A DNA stretch of 64,000 nucleotides from Cyathus striatus. Taxonomy: Eukaryota; Basidiomycota; Agaricomycetes; Agaricales; Nidulariaceae. The translations under genes and the position numbers were made by a program. Shown here piece by piece: positions 1 through 11,847 of the stretch. Within the stretch, counting starts at the first letter, position 1. Each line of letters begins with the position of its first letter. The stretch spans positions 2,914,001-2,978,000 of the forward strand of contig JAOVFP010000004.1 of the NCBI GenBank assembly GCA_025738555.1, written 5' to 3'. The notes under the pieces are model-generated. The model saw only the letters and a program-made list of their open reading frames with translations, was not told the DNA's origin and made no database searches.

Positions 1-1352
1 TATAGTCCTCAATTTGACATCGTCTGGTTAGAAATTCTATAAAAGATAAGTGCCGGGTAACCACCTTTCCTTTATCTATAGACACCACTGACTGTAAATG
101 TCTCAGAATTAACTTAATAGTATCATGTAGATATTTATTATTGTTTTCACCAATGAAATGCTGTATATCATTTATATCTAATGGAATCTTGGTGAGTATT
201 ATAGTGGCAAGAACATTTTGAACTGTAAGTTTGTCCTTAGTACTCCAGGTTTTGAAAGATGTGCTTAGAATTTCCATATACAAATTGTCAATACCAGATC
301 CTGAATTCTCTTCCTGGCTGTTCAGAATATTGTCCAGCTTTTTTCTTGGAATTATTTGATCCTGTTCCTCTGAAGTAATGTACTCAAAAATTGTAGAGGC
401 ATATATGAACAATCCAGCAGCCTTTTGTGACATTTTATGTAAATCTTGTTCATCTGGTTTCCAGTCCAACCAGTCATATGTTTCCTCAAATTTATTTTTA
501 AAATAATAAATAATATCATTATTAGTTTCTGATTCAGCATTAAAGCCAATTTCCAATTCATAATCAATGCATAATTCAGCATTCCTCAGCTTTTCTGGCT
601 TGTAGTCAGGTCTACTTGTAATTATTATTTTACAATTTTTGGGAAATTTAGACCAAGAAACCAAAGTGCCCAGGAAAATATGCATGTCAGATGATCTTTT
701 ACATTCATCCAATGCATCAATAACCATAACAGGATCATTTAATTTGACCAAATAGTCCCTAAATATCATATGGATGAGATTTTCAAAGTGCCATTTAATA
801 TCTTGAATTCTGAAAGTGTTATCAAGCTTCAGTGCCACAAGTTCAGCAATAGTGTCATGTTTGGATGCTATAGTAGCAGCCATGGTACGCCACACAGTGC
901 AGGGATCACTTAAAAATGCATCATCTCTTTTGAAGAAGTGATAGCCAATGAGTCTTTGAGACTGAGAAAGCTTGGAAACCATAGTGGATGCAATTGCTGA
1001 CTTTCCTGCACCTGGATATCCACTAATCCACATTATGTTTGGTGTGTAATTATCTACAAGCAAGACAGTTAACATATCTATACAAGTTATCTAAATTACA
1101 CATACCAAAATCATTCAGCCATTCCTTTATCTTCTCAAATAAGTTATTTCTTGTTCCTTCCATGCAATATGGAACATAATGATGTTCATGAGATACAGCC
1201 TTTAGCAGACTAAGCTTTACTTGAATGTCATGTTTATATTTTTCATTATTTATAATCAAATCTCTGCCAGCAGTATTCAAAGTTGAATGCTGAATGTTTG
1301 CATTGTGTGCATTTTTGAACATTTCACTAGTAGACTGAAGTTCCAGTGCCAT
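1..1352 (-). CDS. NACHT-domain NLR (STAND NTPase), 5' part only
   Basis: Fungal NOD-like receptor; such proteins act in the cytoplasm as NTP-switched sensors of non-self. The start ATG is at 1350-1352. Exon 1 (1106-1352) encodes about 82 residues, with the motif NTAGRDLI near residue 28. A 52-bp GT-AG intron (1054-1105) follows. Exon 2 reads open to the window edge and carries a Walker A GYPGAGKS (codons about 1000-1023), a Walker B VMVIDALDEC (about 690-725) and the sensor-like IITSRP (about 610-628), the order expected for NACHT. The C-terminal repeats (WD40, ankyrin or TPR in this family) lie beyond position 1, so the receptor class is unknown. The domain call is direct; the immune role is family knowledge. 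Confidence 0.9.
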
Positions 1353-2560
1353 AATTGAACTTTGCTTGTAGCTGTAATTGAGTTTGTAGGTTCAGGTTTT
1401 GAGCACTGAGATTCACTGTGATGGGGGAGCACTCAGCAGGGGGGGGGGAACAATTCAATCTCATTGGCTGTCCTTTATAGTCGTTACATCTGCACCATGC
1501 GCTGATAGAGGACATTAATAGCACGCAGAAGCTTCACATATGTGATAATCAGAGACAGCCTCGCATATGTGCCAAAAATGTGTAAATGTACACGTAGCAT
1601 TAGGATCATGGGGCCAATAAAGAACGCACCGTGTAAATGCTAGACTAATATGGTGATGTGTCACATAGAAGATCGATTGTGAGATTAATATTCCACATCT
1701 TCGGACAAGAAGCGTATGTACTTAATAGTAAATCGCTTGACAGGTTGAAACTTGGCAACCTAATACTGACAATGATTCGAGCGATTAGGTGATCTTATGT
1801 ATAGCCATGTGTGAAATCTGGATTGTTGGACGCCGTCATGTGATGTGTAATCTATCCACAGACCACATTACCCGGATGTCGACGTCAACTAGATGGACAA
1901 CACTCCACCAAGGTTGCTCAACACGAAGAAACCCCAAGACTATACACATTTACCATTGTGATGGTGATGGTCAAATCAAGCCTCTCAATCCTGTCGTTAT
2001 CGTTTTCCAACGACACGTTAGTGGGTAACCGACCCGACAACGTGAGTGCATTGATATACATGCCTTTGTCTACTGACATCGTTAAGCCCCAGTGTTTGAT
2101 ATGATAATCTCTGCTTCGAGATTGGACTCCAAAAGCGAGAATTGTCGCTCTCAAGCTTTGGTGATTACCGAGCCCTCATATAGACTATCACACCGGTATT
2201 CCTAACCTCCTTTGTCGTGCTCCTCAGCCCACGTAGTTTCAGTCCACCTCCACACACAGCCCATCAGAGCTTAGTGGACAGAATAGTTAAGTCTCTATCT
2301 GCGGAGTTTATTGATGCCGTGTCGCAAATGGGTTGTTTTACGGAGGAGGTAGCGGAGTAAGCGGAGGGAGTACAGGGTACATAGCTCAACGGCAAGACCA
2401 TCCGCGCAACCAACACGCCATAGTTCAGTATCGGCCCAGGGGGAACGGCTTCGGATGCAGAAGCGTGTGTGCACTAAGCCATGAGAGAGCAAGCTGGGGA
2501 CGTGTGGTTGTACGATGTCGAATAGGAGAAACATTGACCATGATTTGTGCCTAGAAAGGT
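1353..2560. other. Intergenic, no feature recognised
   Basis: Upstream region of the NLR. There is a run of nine G at about 1440-1448, a few short unrelated open frames, and no domain, splice pattern or RNA gene that I can support. Confidence 0.4.
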
Positions 2561-4720
2561 CAAGAGCTTCAAGTTTACGAGAAAAAACAACGAACGAACA
2601 GAGGAAGAAGGGATATAGGGTGCATGGAAAGAGAACCATATAAATAAAGGAGAAAAAACGAAGGAAGGAGGACGAGAAGGGGGAAACAAGGAGAGGAAGA
2701 AGGAAGCATGTGGGAGAGACGGGGAAAATGAAACATAACGAAGACACCAAGGTTCAATCGAGAACATAAGTGAAAAAAAACAGAGCACCCGAAGAACAAG
2801 GAAGAGAGAATGGGTTACTCGAGTCAAACGAGACCACGACTATACGAATAAACGATAAAAAGAGGTTAAACATACATTCACGCTTCATGGTTTTCACTCT
2901 CCCCAGCCTAACAATCCACTTCTCCTACCATACTTGCGCGTAATGAACCTGGGATGTACCTTGGCTGCGATGCTGAGTGCGTAGGAAGTTTGGCGGGGTT
3001 GAACTGGAGATAGCTTGTTAGCTTTAGGAATATAGGAAAGGAGAGGATACAAGTACGATGGGTGAAGAGAGGGCGAGGGTAACAGAACGAAGGAAACTTA
3101 GCGAGGTACAAACGGCGGAGAAGACGCGAGGACGGAAGAAGGAAAGAGCTTGGCGATACAGCGTGAACACGAACACCACGGACATGAGTACCGCTCCAAC
3201 GCCGCACCAACAGCACCAAGGTCACCACCAGTGCCAGTGCCAGTGCTAGCCTCTCGTAGACGAGATAGAATACGCAATACGCGTACTCACTGGCTATCCA
3301 TCTATACGTTCTGCGCCAGCATCGTAGTGTCGCTCGTCCCCGTCCCCATCCGCACCCCCACAATGAACCCTCACTCCTATACGACTGAAGAACAACCCAC
3401 CCTTCATCATCCCTCTTCCACGGTCCTCCCTTCCTCACACAAGGGGCTTCCGATACGAAACCTATTATTTGCGTCTTCGCTGCTGTGAGCTAGAGATGGC
3501 GTAAGGGCGTGAATAATGTGGAAAGGAGAACACAACAGAACAGAACGAAGAGGTGAAGAAGCGCTATTCATTACACGCTCTGCACTGGTATTGTCACGCG
3601 CCCCCTCTCCATCCGCACCCCCAGCACAAGAGATACATTGGAAACACCGCAACAACCCCTTTCACACGACGAAGAAAGAACAACTCACCCCCGTTTCTCC
3701 CTCCCTTCCTCGCACTCTTCCGTACGAATCAGAACGTTTACCTCGTACCTTGCGCCATGTCGACTGCACAACGAGCGTGCACGAGATCGTAGATTCATGT
3801 CAAGTGAGCTGAAGAGGACTTTAGTCAGCACGTGAACGAAAGGGGTGGATGAAGGAGAACAGAGGAAGGACAACTCACTCTCCCTCCCCATCTGATACGA
3901 GTCCGAGCGTTTGCGTCTGACCTCCTGGAACCCTGCTGGCTGCTCCCTCTTCTGATGTCGACGTCGACAAGCATAGCTTGCACAGCGAGCCAGCGTGTGT
4001 GAAATCGACGCGTAGATTGTGGTGTGTAAGCTGCAGAGGTCGTCAGTACGTTACGAAAGGGGAGAAAAGAACGAGGAGATGAAGGCCCGGCGGATGGTAG
4101 AAGAACAGAGACGAAGAGGGTGGAGAAAGGTTAAGAGACGAGGTATGGTCACACTTTTTCCCTTGACCCATCCATACCCATCACACTCATTTACATTTTC
4201 CTTCCCAGCAATAACAGCCATCCTGGCAGCGTTCGCAGTTATGCTCATACCGATTCGCCAGGCAAGCGCACAACAGTTCCTACGAAGACCGACCGCCTAC
4301 GCCTATCGTGTACTAGAGGGTTGGCTGTTCGGTTCTCGACATCACCCATTTGCTTTTGATGTGCCCGTGCGAAGTGCGAAAGGAAGGGTTGTTCTGTTGG
4401 AAGGAGTGAGCGAGGTGAATATGAAGGGAGAAGTGGAAGGAGGGGAAGAAAAAGACGGAAGGAGGAAGAAGGGAAGTAAGAGGAGTGAAAGGATAGATGT
4501 GTATGTATAGGCAGAGGGGAGTGAATAGAAGGGAATGAAGCTGAGTAGGGAACTCGATGAACCGAAAGGAAGGAAGGACGGAAGGAGCAAAGGAGGGGGA
4601 ATGAGGACGAGCGATGGCCCTAACGCTAAGGTGGACGGTGAACGCGAAGGAATGTCCAGGTAGATAGAAAGGGAATACGAAATAGAGTGAGTGAAATGAG
4701 GAAGAAATGACATACCTCTG
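2560..4720. repeat. Diverged tandem repeats in a purine/pyrimidine-asymmetric tract
   Basis: The plus strand alternates between purine-rich blocks (about 2570-2720, 3055-3150, 3840-3870, 4060-4150, 4380-4700) and pyrimidine-rich blocks. At least three diverged units can be lined up by a marker resembling TCCGATACGA (about 3447, 3719, 3890). Each is preceded by ACAACYCAC and a CTCCCTTCC run and followed by a purine block containing GAAAGGGG or GGAAAGGAG. Unit spacing is irregular, roughly 170-270 bp. On the minus strand each ACAACYCAC reads as GTGRGTTGT, a donor-like sequence, so a spliced non-coding transcript is possible but unproven. The long frames here are low-complexity and I do not call them genes. 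Confidence 0.45.
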
Positions 4721-5807
4721 CACATATATTCACTCTGCCTGAAACCACTAGGTAACGTCTCCCCATGCTGCTTATCAAACGCTCCTGCTGTTCCCATACT
4801 ACGCAAAGTTAGCGACCGCAGAAGAAGGTAGCGACTTGTGGAATGTGCGAGTCTTGTATCTTTATACTATGCTATCTTCTGTAAACACAAGGATAAAATA
4901 ATTGTAAGAGAATACAAGAAAAGCTGGATAACGTACCTGTTACAGGGCGAGAGTAGTGATGGCAAAGCGACCAAAGCCCCGCAGACTCTTACTGTCTCGA
5001 GGAGGCATGATACCATTGCAAGGTGGCGTCGCAGGTGAAAGGTTCGAACTACCCTGATCAAACCTAGCTGGAGAGAGACGACAATAGATAACATTGCGAG
5101 AGGCTAAATTTCGAGGAGCGGACGTAACACCGTCATTGCAAGCTGGTCCGCGGTCGCAGCTCGAGCTGGGGTACCCGCAGGCCTGAGTGAGCCGGCGGGA
5201 GGTTGGTTTCGTAAGGCACTGTCCAATTGTCGAAACATTGCTGAGCAGGCTCGGAGGAGTTTGTAGAGTTGCGGAGAGCTGTCGGAGTCAAAACAACTTG
5301 CAAAGCCGGGAGCCCTAGCAAAACACTACCAAATATCGACCTAGTCCACTGTCGACTCGGAATCGAACTGAATAAGTATTTCAGCCTTTTGTTTGCCTCT
5401 TGGTCCTTATTGTTTCTGCACGGAAAATACAAAATTGAATCTAATCTTACCGTGATGGATTTATCAATGATTGACACAGAATAAACTAGTTAAATTTACT
5501 TAGATCTCATTTTATTTTGATAATAAGAATTCCTCAAAACCGATTAGTTTAATATGTGAATCTTACGAGCTTCAATCGCGAAGTGTTAGCAATATAAGAT
5601 CAAACATCATATATTTTGACAGTGACATGAAGAATCAAGTTCGAATTAAGTAGAGTTATGCATAACTGATTTTTTTCACGAAGAATCCACATTACATTAC
5701 TCTGAATTACATGTCCTTGATGACCATGAGCAGCTAGCCGGCCCTATTTTTTTATTTATATGATCAGCCTAAACACATCCGTCACCTATTTATATTTAAA
5801 GGGAATG
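4721..5807. other. Intergenic, no feature recognised
   Basis: Mixed-composition sequence between the repeat tract and the F-box gene, AT-rich from about 5480. I see no coding signature on either strand. Confidence 0.4.
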
Positions 5808-7577
5808 CTACTCCTGCACTGTATTCGTGCGGCTCATTTCTCGGGAAATTTCTGCTAAAGAAAACGGGCATCCTGCATGTGGCGAAAAGCTTCCCCTTGC
5901 AGGTTCACGTAGATACACCAAACTTCCAGATACACCTTCTTCACTATATGGCGGTGGTCTAATACATATATTGTCATTAAATGTGTGTCCAGGAAGAACA
6001 GTAATCTCGATATGTCGCATGGAATTCCCCAAACCTCTGAGTGATAAATGTTTCCTTGCTCGAATGAAATTGGCAACTGCCTCTTCAGAGATCTTTGTTG
6101 CTATTCCCATGGTGCATTTGAAGATTTCTAATTGAGGGCATACCATATTCTCCGGATCTTCATCAAGAGAAGGAGTAAGTAGTTGCATGAATGTGTCGTC
6201 AAAAAATTCATATGAAGTGAATGTTATGTCTTGTCTGTGCCACTGTACAAGATCAAACTGTCCGCTGCTAAATGTAAGCTCCCTAAGGCATGGTGTGAGC
6301 TTGAGCAAGCTAGTCATATACTCTGTATCTAGCCCAATTGGATATAACTTCCAGGAGAGAAGATTTGTTCCAAAATTGGTAAGTAAAGCACTTAGCGCAG
6401 TGTATATGGTTTCGGGAGTCGACACAAATAGTTGAGGATAATAATAGAGTTCAAAATGTTGAAGAGATGGTGCATCAATTACACCAAAAAGGGGCAAGTA
6501 ATGGCCAGCGTGTCCACCAGAAGTTGCGATCGCAAGCGCTTTTAGATTGGGCAAAGACACTTTAGTAACTTCATCAGAACTGGGCGAGAGTCGAATGCTG
6601 GAAGGAATATCGATGTATAGTCGCAAATTTTCCAGTAATGGGCATGACTGTGATACCATAGAAATAATAGATGATGAGCTAGTTGATGGCTCTCCAGCTC
6701 GTATGCGTAGACTAAGACTAATAAGGCGCGGCCATCTTTTCAGCAATGCCATTTCAGGCATCTGAAGTGGTTGAAATTTTAGTGATAACGTCAAAGCTTC
6801 GAGACACGGTGATTGAAGAATGAGCGCATTTTTCCATAACCCTGCAGGTAATCCGCCATATAAGATTGAGAGGGAGGAAATATGGAATTTCTTGAGCATT
6901 GGTAGGTCAGACGCTGGAATCCTCTGCACCACAGAGAAGAATCTCGGTGTCATGTACAGATTTATATCATACCAGCGTTGAGCGTGGGTTATCAGAGTAT
7001 TTTGAAAGAATAATATATGCAGATTTTCAGTAGTTGATGATCGATAGGTTCGAGAAAATGGAAATGCCTGATAAACGGAAATAGAGAGTGGACAGCGCCT
7101 TGATCTAGCTAGCCATTCGTTGACAACAACTTGTCTCTGTTGGATCTTTTCGGCAAGATCTATGCCATTGGAGGATGCAGTTGGAAGAACAATATGTATG
7201 CGAGCCCATAGGCCTGGAGTTGAGACTGCCACCTTGCACCACGAGTTACATATTCTCGTCAATAGGATTGGGGCTTCTGATGCAGCCATGCATGGGTTGC
7301 AACCATCTGGGAGACAAGCCATGAATATTTCCTGAAGAACTTCAGGTGGTAAACGACGGATGGGAGATGTTAATGCTTTGTGAGCATCAATATCTTTCGC
7401 CAACATGTCCCGCTTGCTAAAAAATATGTTTAGTTGCTGCTGCAGTCGATATATCTCGGCGTCGATAGAGGATAGTTCTTCGTTATATGTAGTACGCAGA
7501 AGCTGTTGAATATGGTGCACTTCGAAGATGGATGGAACATAATTTGTATCTAAAAGACCTTTAAATGGGGATTCCAT
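5808..7577 (-). CDS. F-box-like protein with C-terminal LRR-like region
   Basis: Single-exon frame of 589 residues starting at an ATG (7575-7577). Residues about 32-65 look like a coiled coil (SSIDAEIYRLQQQLN and following). They lead straight into an F-box-like motif at about 70-125: PIRRLPPEVLQEIF, then ICNSW and TPGLWARI. This coiled coil plus F-box layout is very common in Agaricomycetes. F-box proteins recruit substrates to SCF ubiquitin ligases through Skp1. The remaining 450 residues contain spaced leucine-rich segments (for example PCLEALTLSL and SCPLLENLRLYI), consistent with irregular LRRs for substrate binding. The target is unknown. The family is large and fast-evolving, so no orthologue can be named. 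Confidence 0.85.
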   Translation of the reverse strand: MESPFKGLLDTNYVPSIFEVHHIQQLLRTTYNEELSSIDAEIYRLQQQLNIFFSKRDMLAKDIDAHKALTSPIRRLPPEVLQEIFMACLPDGCNPCMAASEAPILLTRICNSWCKVAVSTPGLWARIHIVLPTASSNGIDLAEKIQQRQVVVNEWLARSRRCPLSISVYQAFPFSRTYRSSTTENLHILFFQNTLITHAQRWYDINLYMTPRFFSVVQRIPASDLPMLKKFHISSLSILYGGLPAGLWKNALILQSPCLEALTLSLKFQPLQMPEMALLKRWPRLISLSLRIRAGEPSTSSSSIISMVSQSCPLLENLRLYIDIPSSIRLSPSSDEVTKVSLPNLKALAIATSGGHAGHYLPLFGVIDAPSLQHFELYYYPQLFVSTPETIYTALSALLTNFGTNLLSWKLYPIGLDTEYMTSLLKLTPCLRELTFSSGQFDLVQWHRQDITFTSYEFFDDTFMQLLTPSLDEDPENMVCPQLEIFKCTMGIATKISEEAVANFIRARKHLSLRGLGNSMRHIEITVLPGHTFNDNICIRPPPYSEEGVSGSLVYLREPARGSFSPHAGCPFSLAEISREMSRTNTVQE

Positions 7578-7777
7578 GTCGAAAACACGTTTATGTTATC
7601 AGTCTTATTTCTGGGTGTCGTTGGAATGCGTGAGATTAGTGAGCGACGGAGGACGGAGAGTTTGGAGAGGAATAAGGATCATGTTGACTTCGTTGAACTG
7701 GTTGACATCGACAAAGCATGCCGTTCCCGGCACAGGCCCGGCTTCCGGTCTTGTGCTACAAACACAGCCCCATACAG

Positions 7778-8247
7778 TATCATTGCATTCTGGTAGAAGT
7801 AACAAATGTAGATAACTCCTTTAGAATTTATAAATCTCATCATAATCATAACACAGTACCCCGCCCCGAATATCCATAACATCCCTAATCGTCACATTCT
7901 GCGCGTTAACACCCACAGAAAGCGGGAAATACAACGTCACATTTCCTCCCTTCTCATTCGTATAGTCCATAATATAAATCGGGCCAGAAATGTCTGTCAG
8001 GCGCGTGGTCAGATTCTTTTCTGCCACGACCACCAAACACGGTCGAGGTTCGCGTGGTGCAGATAGAATACAGGATCTACGCAGAGGCGAGTCAGTTTTC
8101 ATTTTAAATTTTATCTTGATAAAACAGTGAAACAAACCAGCGGGACTACTACACAGATCCCCCATCTCCCCAAGTGTCCCACCAACACCGTAATGTCCCC
8201 CCTCCATGCAAACCACTCAGATCAAAGCTTGGACCGCCCTGGACAAC
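7778..8247. repeat. Direct repeat copy 1 (tyrosinase tail duplication)
   Basis: About 470 bp matching 11848-12317 in the same orientation with roughly a dozen differences (about 97% identity by eye). Homology starts at TATCATTGCATTCT and ends just after CCTGGACAACGGT. With copy 2 it brackets the GPI13 gene. Confidence 0.9.
7821..8247 (-). pseudogene. Truncated, frameshifted tyrosinase 3' fragment
   Basis: Duplicate of the last part of the tyrosinase gene at 11889-13193. It keeps the CuB-side exon start, the last intron and the last exon down to the same stop (7821-7823). Two single-base indels distinguish it from the intact copy. A T run near 8018 has four bases instead of five, which puts a stop directly after the WWSWQK segment. 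A C run near 8195 has one extra base in the exon upstream of the intron. It has no start region, CuA site or promoter. A frame reading through the unspliced intron is open by chance and I do not treat it as a gene. Confidence 0.85.
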
Positions 8248-8367
8248 GGTTCTGTTTCGCCCGTTTGGATAAATAGGCTACTATACACGAGTTGGTATAC
8301 CTTGCCATCTGCTCGATTACAATTGTACTATATAGTTGACACAACCAAAAACAACAATTTCGTCTAT

Positions 8368-11300
8368 TTATCTATTGTCCTTTGCTTTGAGATTTTGGGT
8401 TTTGGATGGTGCCGAGCGTTTTTGAGTCTGCTTTTTTGAATCATTGGCGGGTTTGGTATTGGTATCGGTGGGCGTAGCGACGCCCTTGAACATAGCAGTC
8501 ACGCGACTGGCAATGCGTTGCACACCAACGCCCGCTCCGAACAGAATGGCGATGTCCACCATTATCATGTGGATGAATCCAGACACAAACCGCGGTGCGA
8601 AGACTTTCCATACCATCAAGTGTCGCCGTAGAATTGCCGCACTCACTGATGTCCCAAGCAGAAGCGTCCCATAGTAACTCATAATCCCCAACGCTGCCAA
8701 CGTCGTTTCGCCTGTAATTTGCACGTCGCTCATCGCCATTTCGTCCTTACTTTGAATTGGGGCTCTGTTCCACAGTGCAACCAAGGGTGCAGCAAGGGTG
8801 AATACAAACAAAGGACCAATGGTATTGAGTGCCATGGTTATCATGGAATATGGGTAGGCGGTGTTAGGGGATAGTATGAATGCCGATTTCCATTGGAGAG
8901 AAGAGACAGTAGCTTGATGACCTGTGCTGTAAAATGCGTTCAGGCCGAGAAGGGCAATGGGTATGATATCTTTGAATTGGAACGGGGAAGATTGTGCTTC
9001 GGCATATCTTGGATCGAGGATCGCAGAGGGCGTGGAAGAGGAGAATACAGCATTCATTCCTTGCACATCGCGCACACTGTCCAGAACTTCCAGATATGAG
9101 ATGAGTGCGACTGTACCCAATGCCAATATCAATTGGCCAACAAGTTGAGAAGTAATGTATACTAAGCCCAGGGAGATGGACCAGAAGAGAAGGTAAGAGG
9201 AGCCGAAAGCATTCGCAAATCCGAGGACGGTGACTTGTTTCTTTTCACCGACTTGTTTGACCTCTATTTCAAGGCAGAGGGGTATGAAGTACCAAAGTGT
9301 GATTCCGGCGAGGAGGATCCAGCCTACTGCACTTCTTGATATCCACGTTCTAATAACTCTGATGAAGGGGGACCACTCGTCCCCAAGTTTGTCGAAAGTT
9401 TCGGCCCATTCGGCAATCCAGTACAATGCAGCAGCCAACAAGGTAGGTGTGAGGATTACTGGAAGGAAAGGCTTCGCAAGTCCAACGTCGGAACGCGAAA
9501 TTTTGAGGAAGCGCCGAATGGCTTCCGGTAGAGCGATTGCCGTTGGGATTGCAAGGATAACCGAGATCATTGGAGGGGCGGAAAGGGAGGATGAGAAATA
9601 GAATGTTACATGGCAATAGGGTTGTTGTTCTTCTCTGCACACTGTGCTCATTGCCATGAGGCGGACACTGATGGCATAAAGAAGAGAGAATCCGACAATA
9701 CGATATCGTAATCTCGACGTTGGCGCCGAGAAACCTGTGAGGACGTATGGTATAATCGAAGAAACAGCAAGGAAGGGAACAATTTTGTCCTCCCAGAATG
9801 TGAAAGAGTTGGAAAAGAACGTAACTCCATGCAAGACAAGAATAATCGGGATAGATTTGAGAGATTGTAATGATACCACAGGAGGAGAGGAGAGGATTAA
9901 TACAACGGATGATACAAGTGGAGCAGCAAACAGAACACAGTCTAGGGCGTCGATTCCGGGAAGATATGATTGAAGTGGGAGGTACGTCACAACCCCGAGG
10001 ACGGCACCTCCAGCTAACCCAAGCACAATCCAAGGAAGCTGTTCCTTGAGCCAGTCATCCCATTTGTTATTGGAACGTGAAATACTGGAATATGCTGCCC
10101 AAGAGGCGCAAATGCTCATTCCAAGCAACGCCAACCCCATCGCCATCAGGATAGGATTGAACTGGGCCCACATCGCACGACATGCAGCCAGCGCCACGCG
10201 GGAATAATTGGAAAGGAGAATGAACTTGGTTTCACCGGGAGATGCAGTTGACTCTGCAGAAGCCCACGCCGCCTGAAGACTATCCCATGCCTCATCCAGC
10301 TCTCCACCTGAAGGCTTTGAACGGCAAGTATCGAGATATCGTTTGACTTGAGCTGCGTTCAATTCCAACGCTCGTTCCAGCTCCATACCTTCGCGATCCC
10401 TCCAGAATAATTCTGGGATTACTGTTCCAAGGTTACTGTATGGTATAGGAAGGCCAAGTAAAAGAGACAACGTGGGAAGGATATCAATTTGTTGGATGGA
10501 TCGATGAGGGACGGTAGTGCCGGGGAAGGTACAGTATTGGAGAAGTCCAGAAGGTACGGATCCAGAATTAGCTGTTAACTCACGTCCTTTGCTGTATACC
10601 CAAAGCGCAGAAGAAGTTTCCAGTACGCCATCACCGCCATGGTCACCTGAATGGTCCATACCATGATCGCCTAGAACAACGAGCAGAGTATCATCGTCGA
10701 GTTCATCCACAACTTTTGTTAGAACATCGTTCATCTGCGTCAGTTTGGATTTCATGCTGGGGTGGTCAGAACCGACTCGGTGCCCGACATGATCCACACC
10801 CATGAAGTGACCAATAAGGAAGTCGAATGGTTCTGAGTCATCTTTCAAGAGAGGGAAAAGATGTGTGATAACACCGTTATCAACAGTATGCAGATCTTCG
10901 ACATTGAACGACTCATATGGGAACGACATGTTTGTTTCAAACGAATCTGGAAATACAGCCATCCAAGTTTCGTCACCCATAAAAGCTACCTTACTTTGTG
11001 TGTTAATACATACAGAGTAAGAACGCGATGTTACATGCCTTTTTCCCAGAAATTTTCAACTGCTTGATAATTGAGTCCTCATCAATGGAAGACGGTCCAA
11101 AGTTGTTGCCCAAGTCAGTGAACGTTGGGAGCGAGCCAGTAGTAAGCGCCTTTATGCGCTGAAGCGTCGCAGTTGGAGGATCAGCATAAGCATTGAAAAT
11201 GAACGATTTCTTTGGGTACTTTTCTGTCAAGCGTTGTGGGAGTGTCAAGATATTGTGAAAGAATGGAGAAGGGGGCTGAGGGGGGTCCGGCGTCACGAAG

Positions 11301-11494
11301 TCGAACCGCAGGGAGTCGATAATGAGAAGCACAGCTCGTTTGTGTGTTGGTGGAAGAGAGCAAAGAGCAAGTGGGCAGTCAGAGTATTCTTCTAGAGATA
11401 GTCTGGTTAAGAGGAAGCCTCTTGTAAAGAGGTATATTCCTGCTATGTGTAGAAAGGATACCCAGAGCAGAAGGACGAGGCGCTTTGAAATCAT
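8368..11494 (-). CDS. GPI13: GPI ethanolamine phosphate transferase 3 (Gpi13/PIG-O)
   Basis: ER membrane enzyme that adds ethanolamine phosphate to the third mannose of the GPI anchor, the group later joined to the protein. About 1017 residues, matching yeast Gpi13. The N-terminus has a signal-anchor segment (VLLLWVSFLHIAGIYLF). The lumenal alkaline-phosphatase-like catalytic domain shows LLIIDSLRFDF with the metal-binding Asp, FMGDETW, then GHFMGVDHVGHRVG and LGDHGMDHSGDHGG. From about residue 440 onward there are many hydrophobic segments, and the tail is basic and Ser/Lys-rich. One 49-bp intron separates the exons near 10986-11038. Two in-frame solutions exist: GT-AG at 10986-11034 or GC-AG at 10990-11038. 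PIG-O is favoured over Mcd4/PIG-N and Gpi7/PIG-G by the VGHRVG motif. Confidence 0.93.
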
Positions 11495-11847
11495 TCCGGA
11501 AGCAAGGCAGACCTACTAGCTGGCGACTTCCACTAAGGATCCAATTCCAAAGATTTGGATGTCGACGTCAGCGTTGGCTATGTGTGAACGTTGTCGAGGT
11601 TGAACAACGTTGAAAGTCCAGTGAAAAGTGGACGTATTGGAATCGAGCTGAAAACGAGTCGGATTGAGTGGGGTTGAGCACTGGCAGTGATGTTCTCGAC
11701 ACTGTCAGGCTGACGCCGTGAAAACGTTTGACATGAAAATGAAAGCTGTCAGAGCTGTTAAAACGTTAATGTGTGACCGTGCGAGTACATGAGCCTTTTT
11801 TATATCTTAGATGATCAGGTAATCAAGTCCTCTTGAGACTACACTTA
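11495..11847. other. Intergenic between GPI13 start and tyrosinase end
   Basis: Presumed promoter region of GPI13 on the minus strand. No recognisable element. Confidence 0.4.

Noticed and set aside
2295..2827. Overlapping minus-strand frames of 117-151 codons rich in Phe, Leu and Ser
   Set aside because: They arise from the polypurine tract read on the other strand; composition is low-complexity and there is no domain or splice support.
4019..4806. 163-codon plus-strand and 136-154-codon minus-strand frames
   Set aside because: They overlap in opposite frames within the repeat tract and are biased by GAAGGA-type repeats.
7821..8216. 131-codon frame in the tyrosinase relic as a new gene
   Set aside because: It is open only because it reads through the old intron and a deletion; it lacks the CuA half, signal peptide and promoter.
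9350..10033. 227-codon minus-strand frame
   Set aside because: Out-of-frame shadow of the GPI13 membrane domain.
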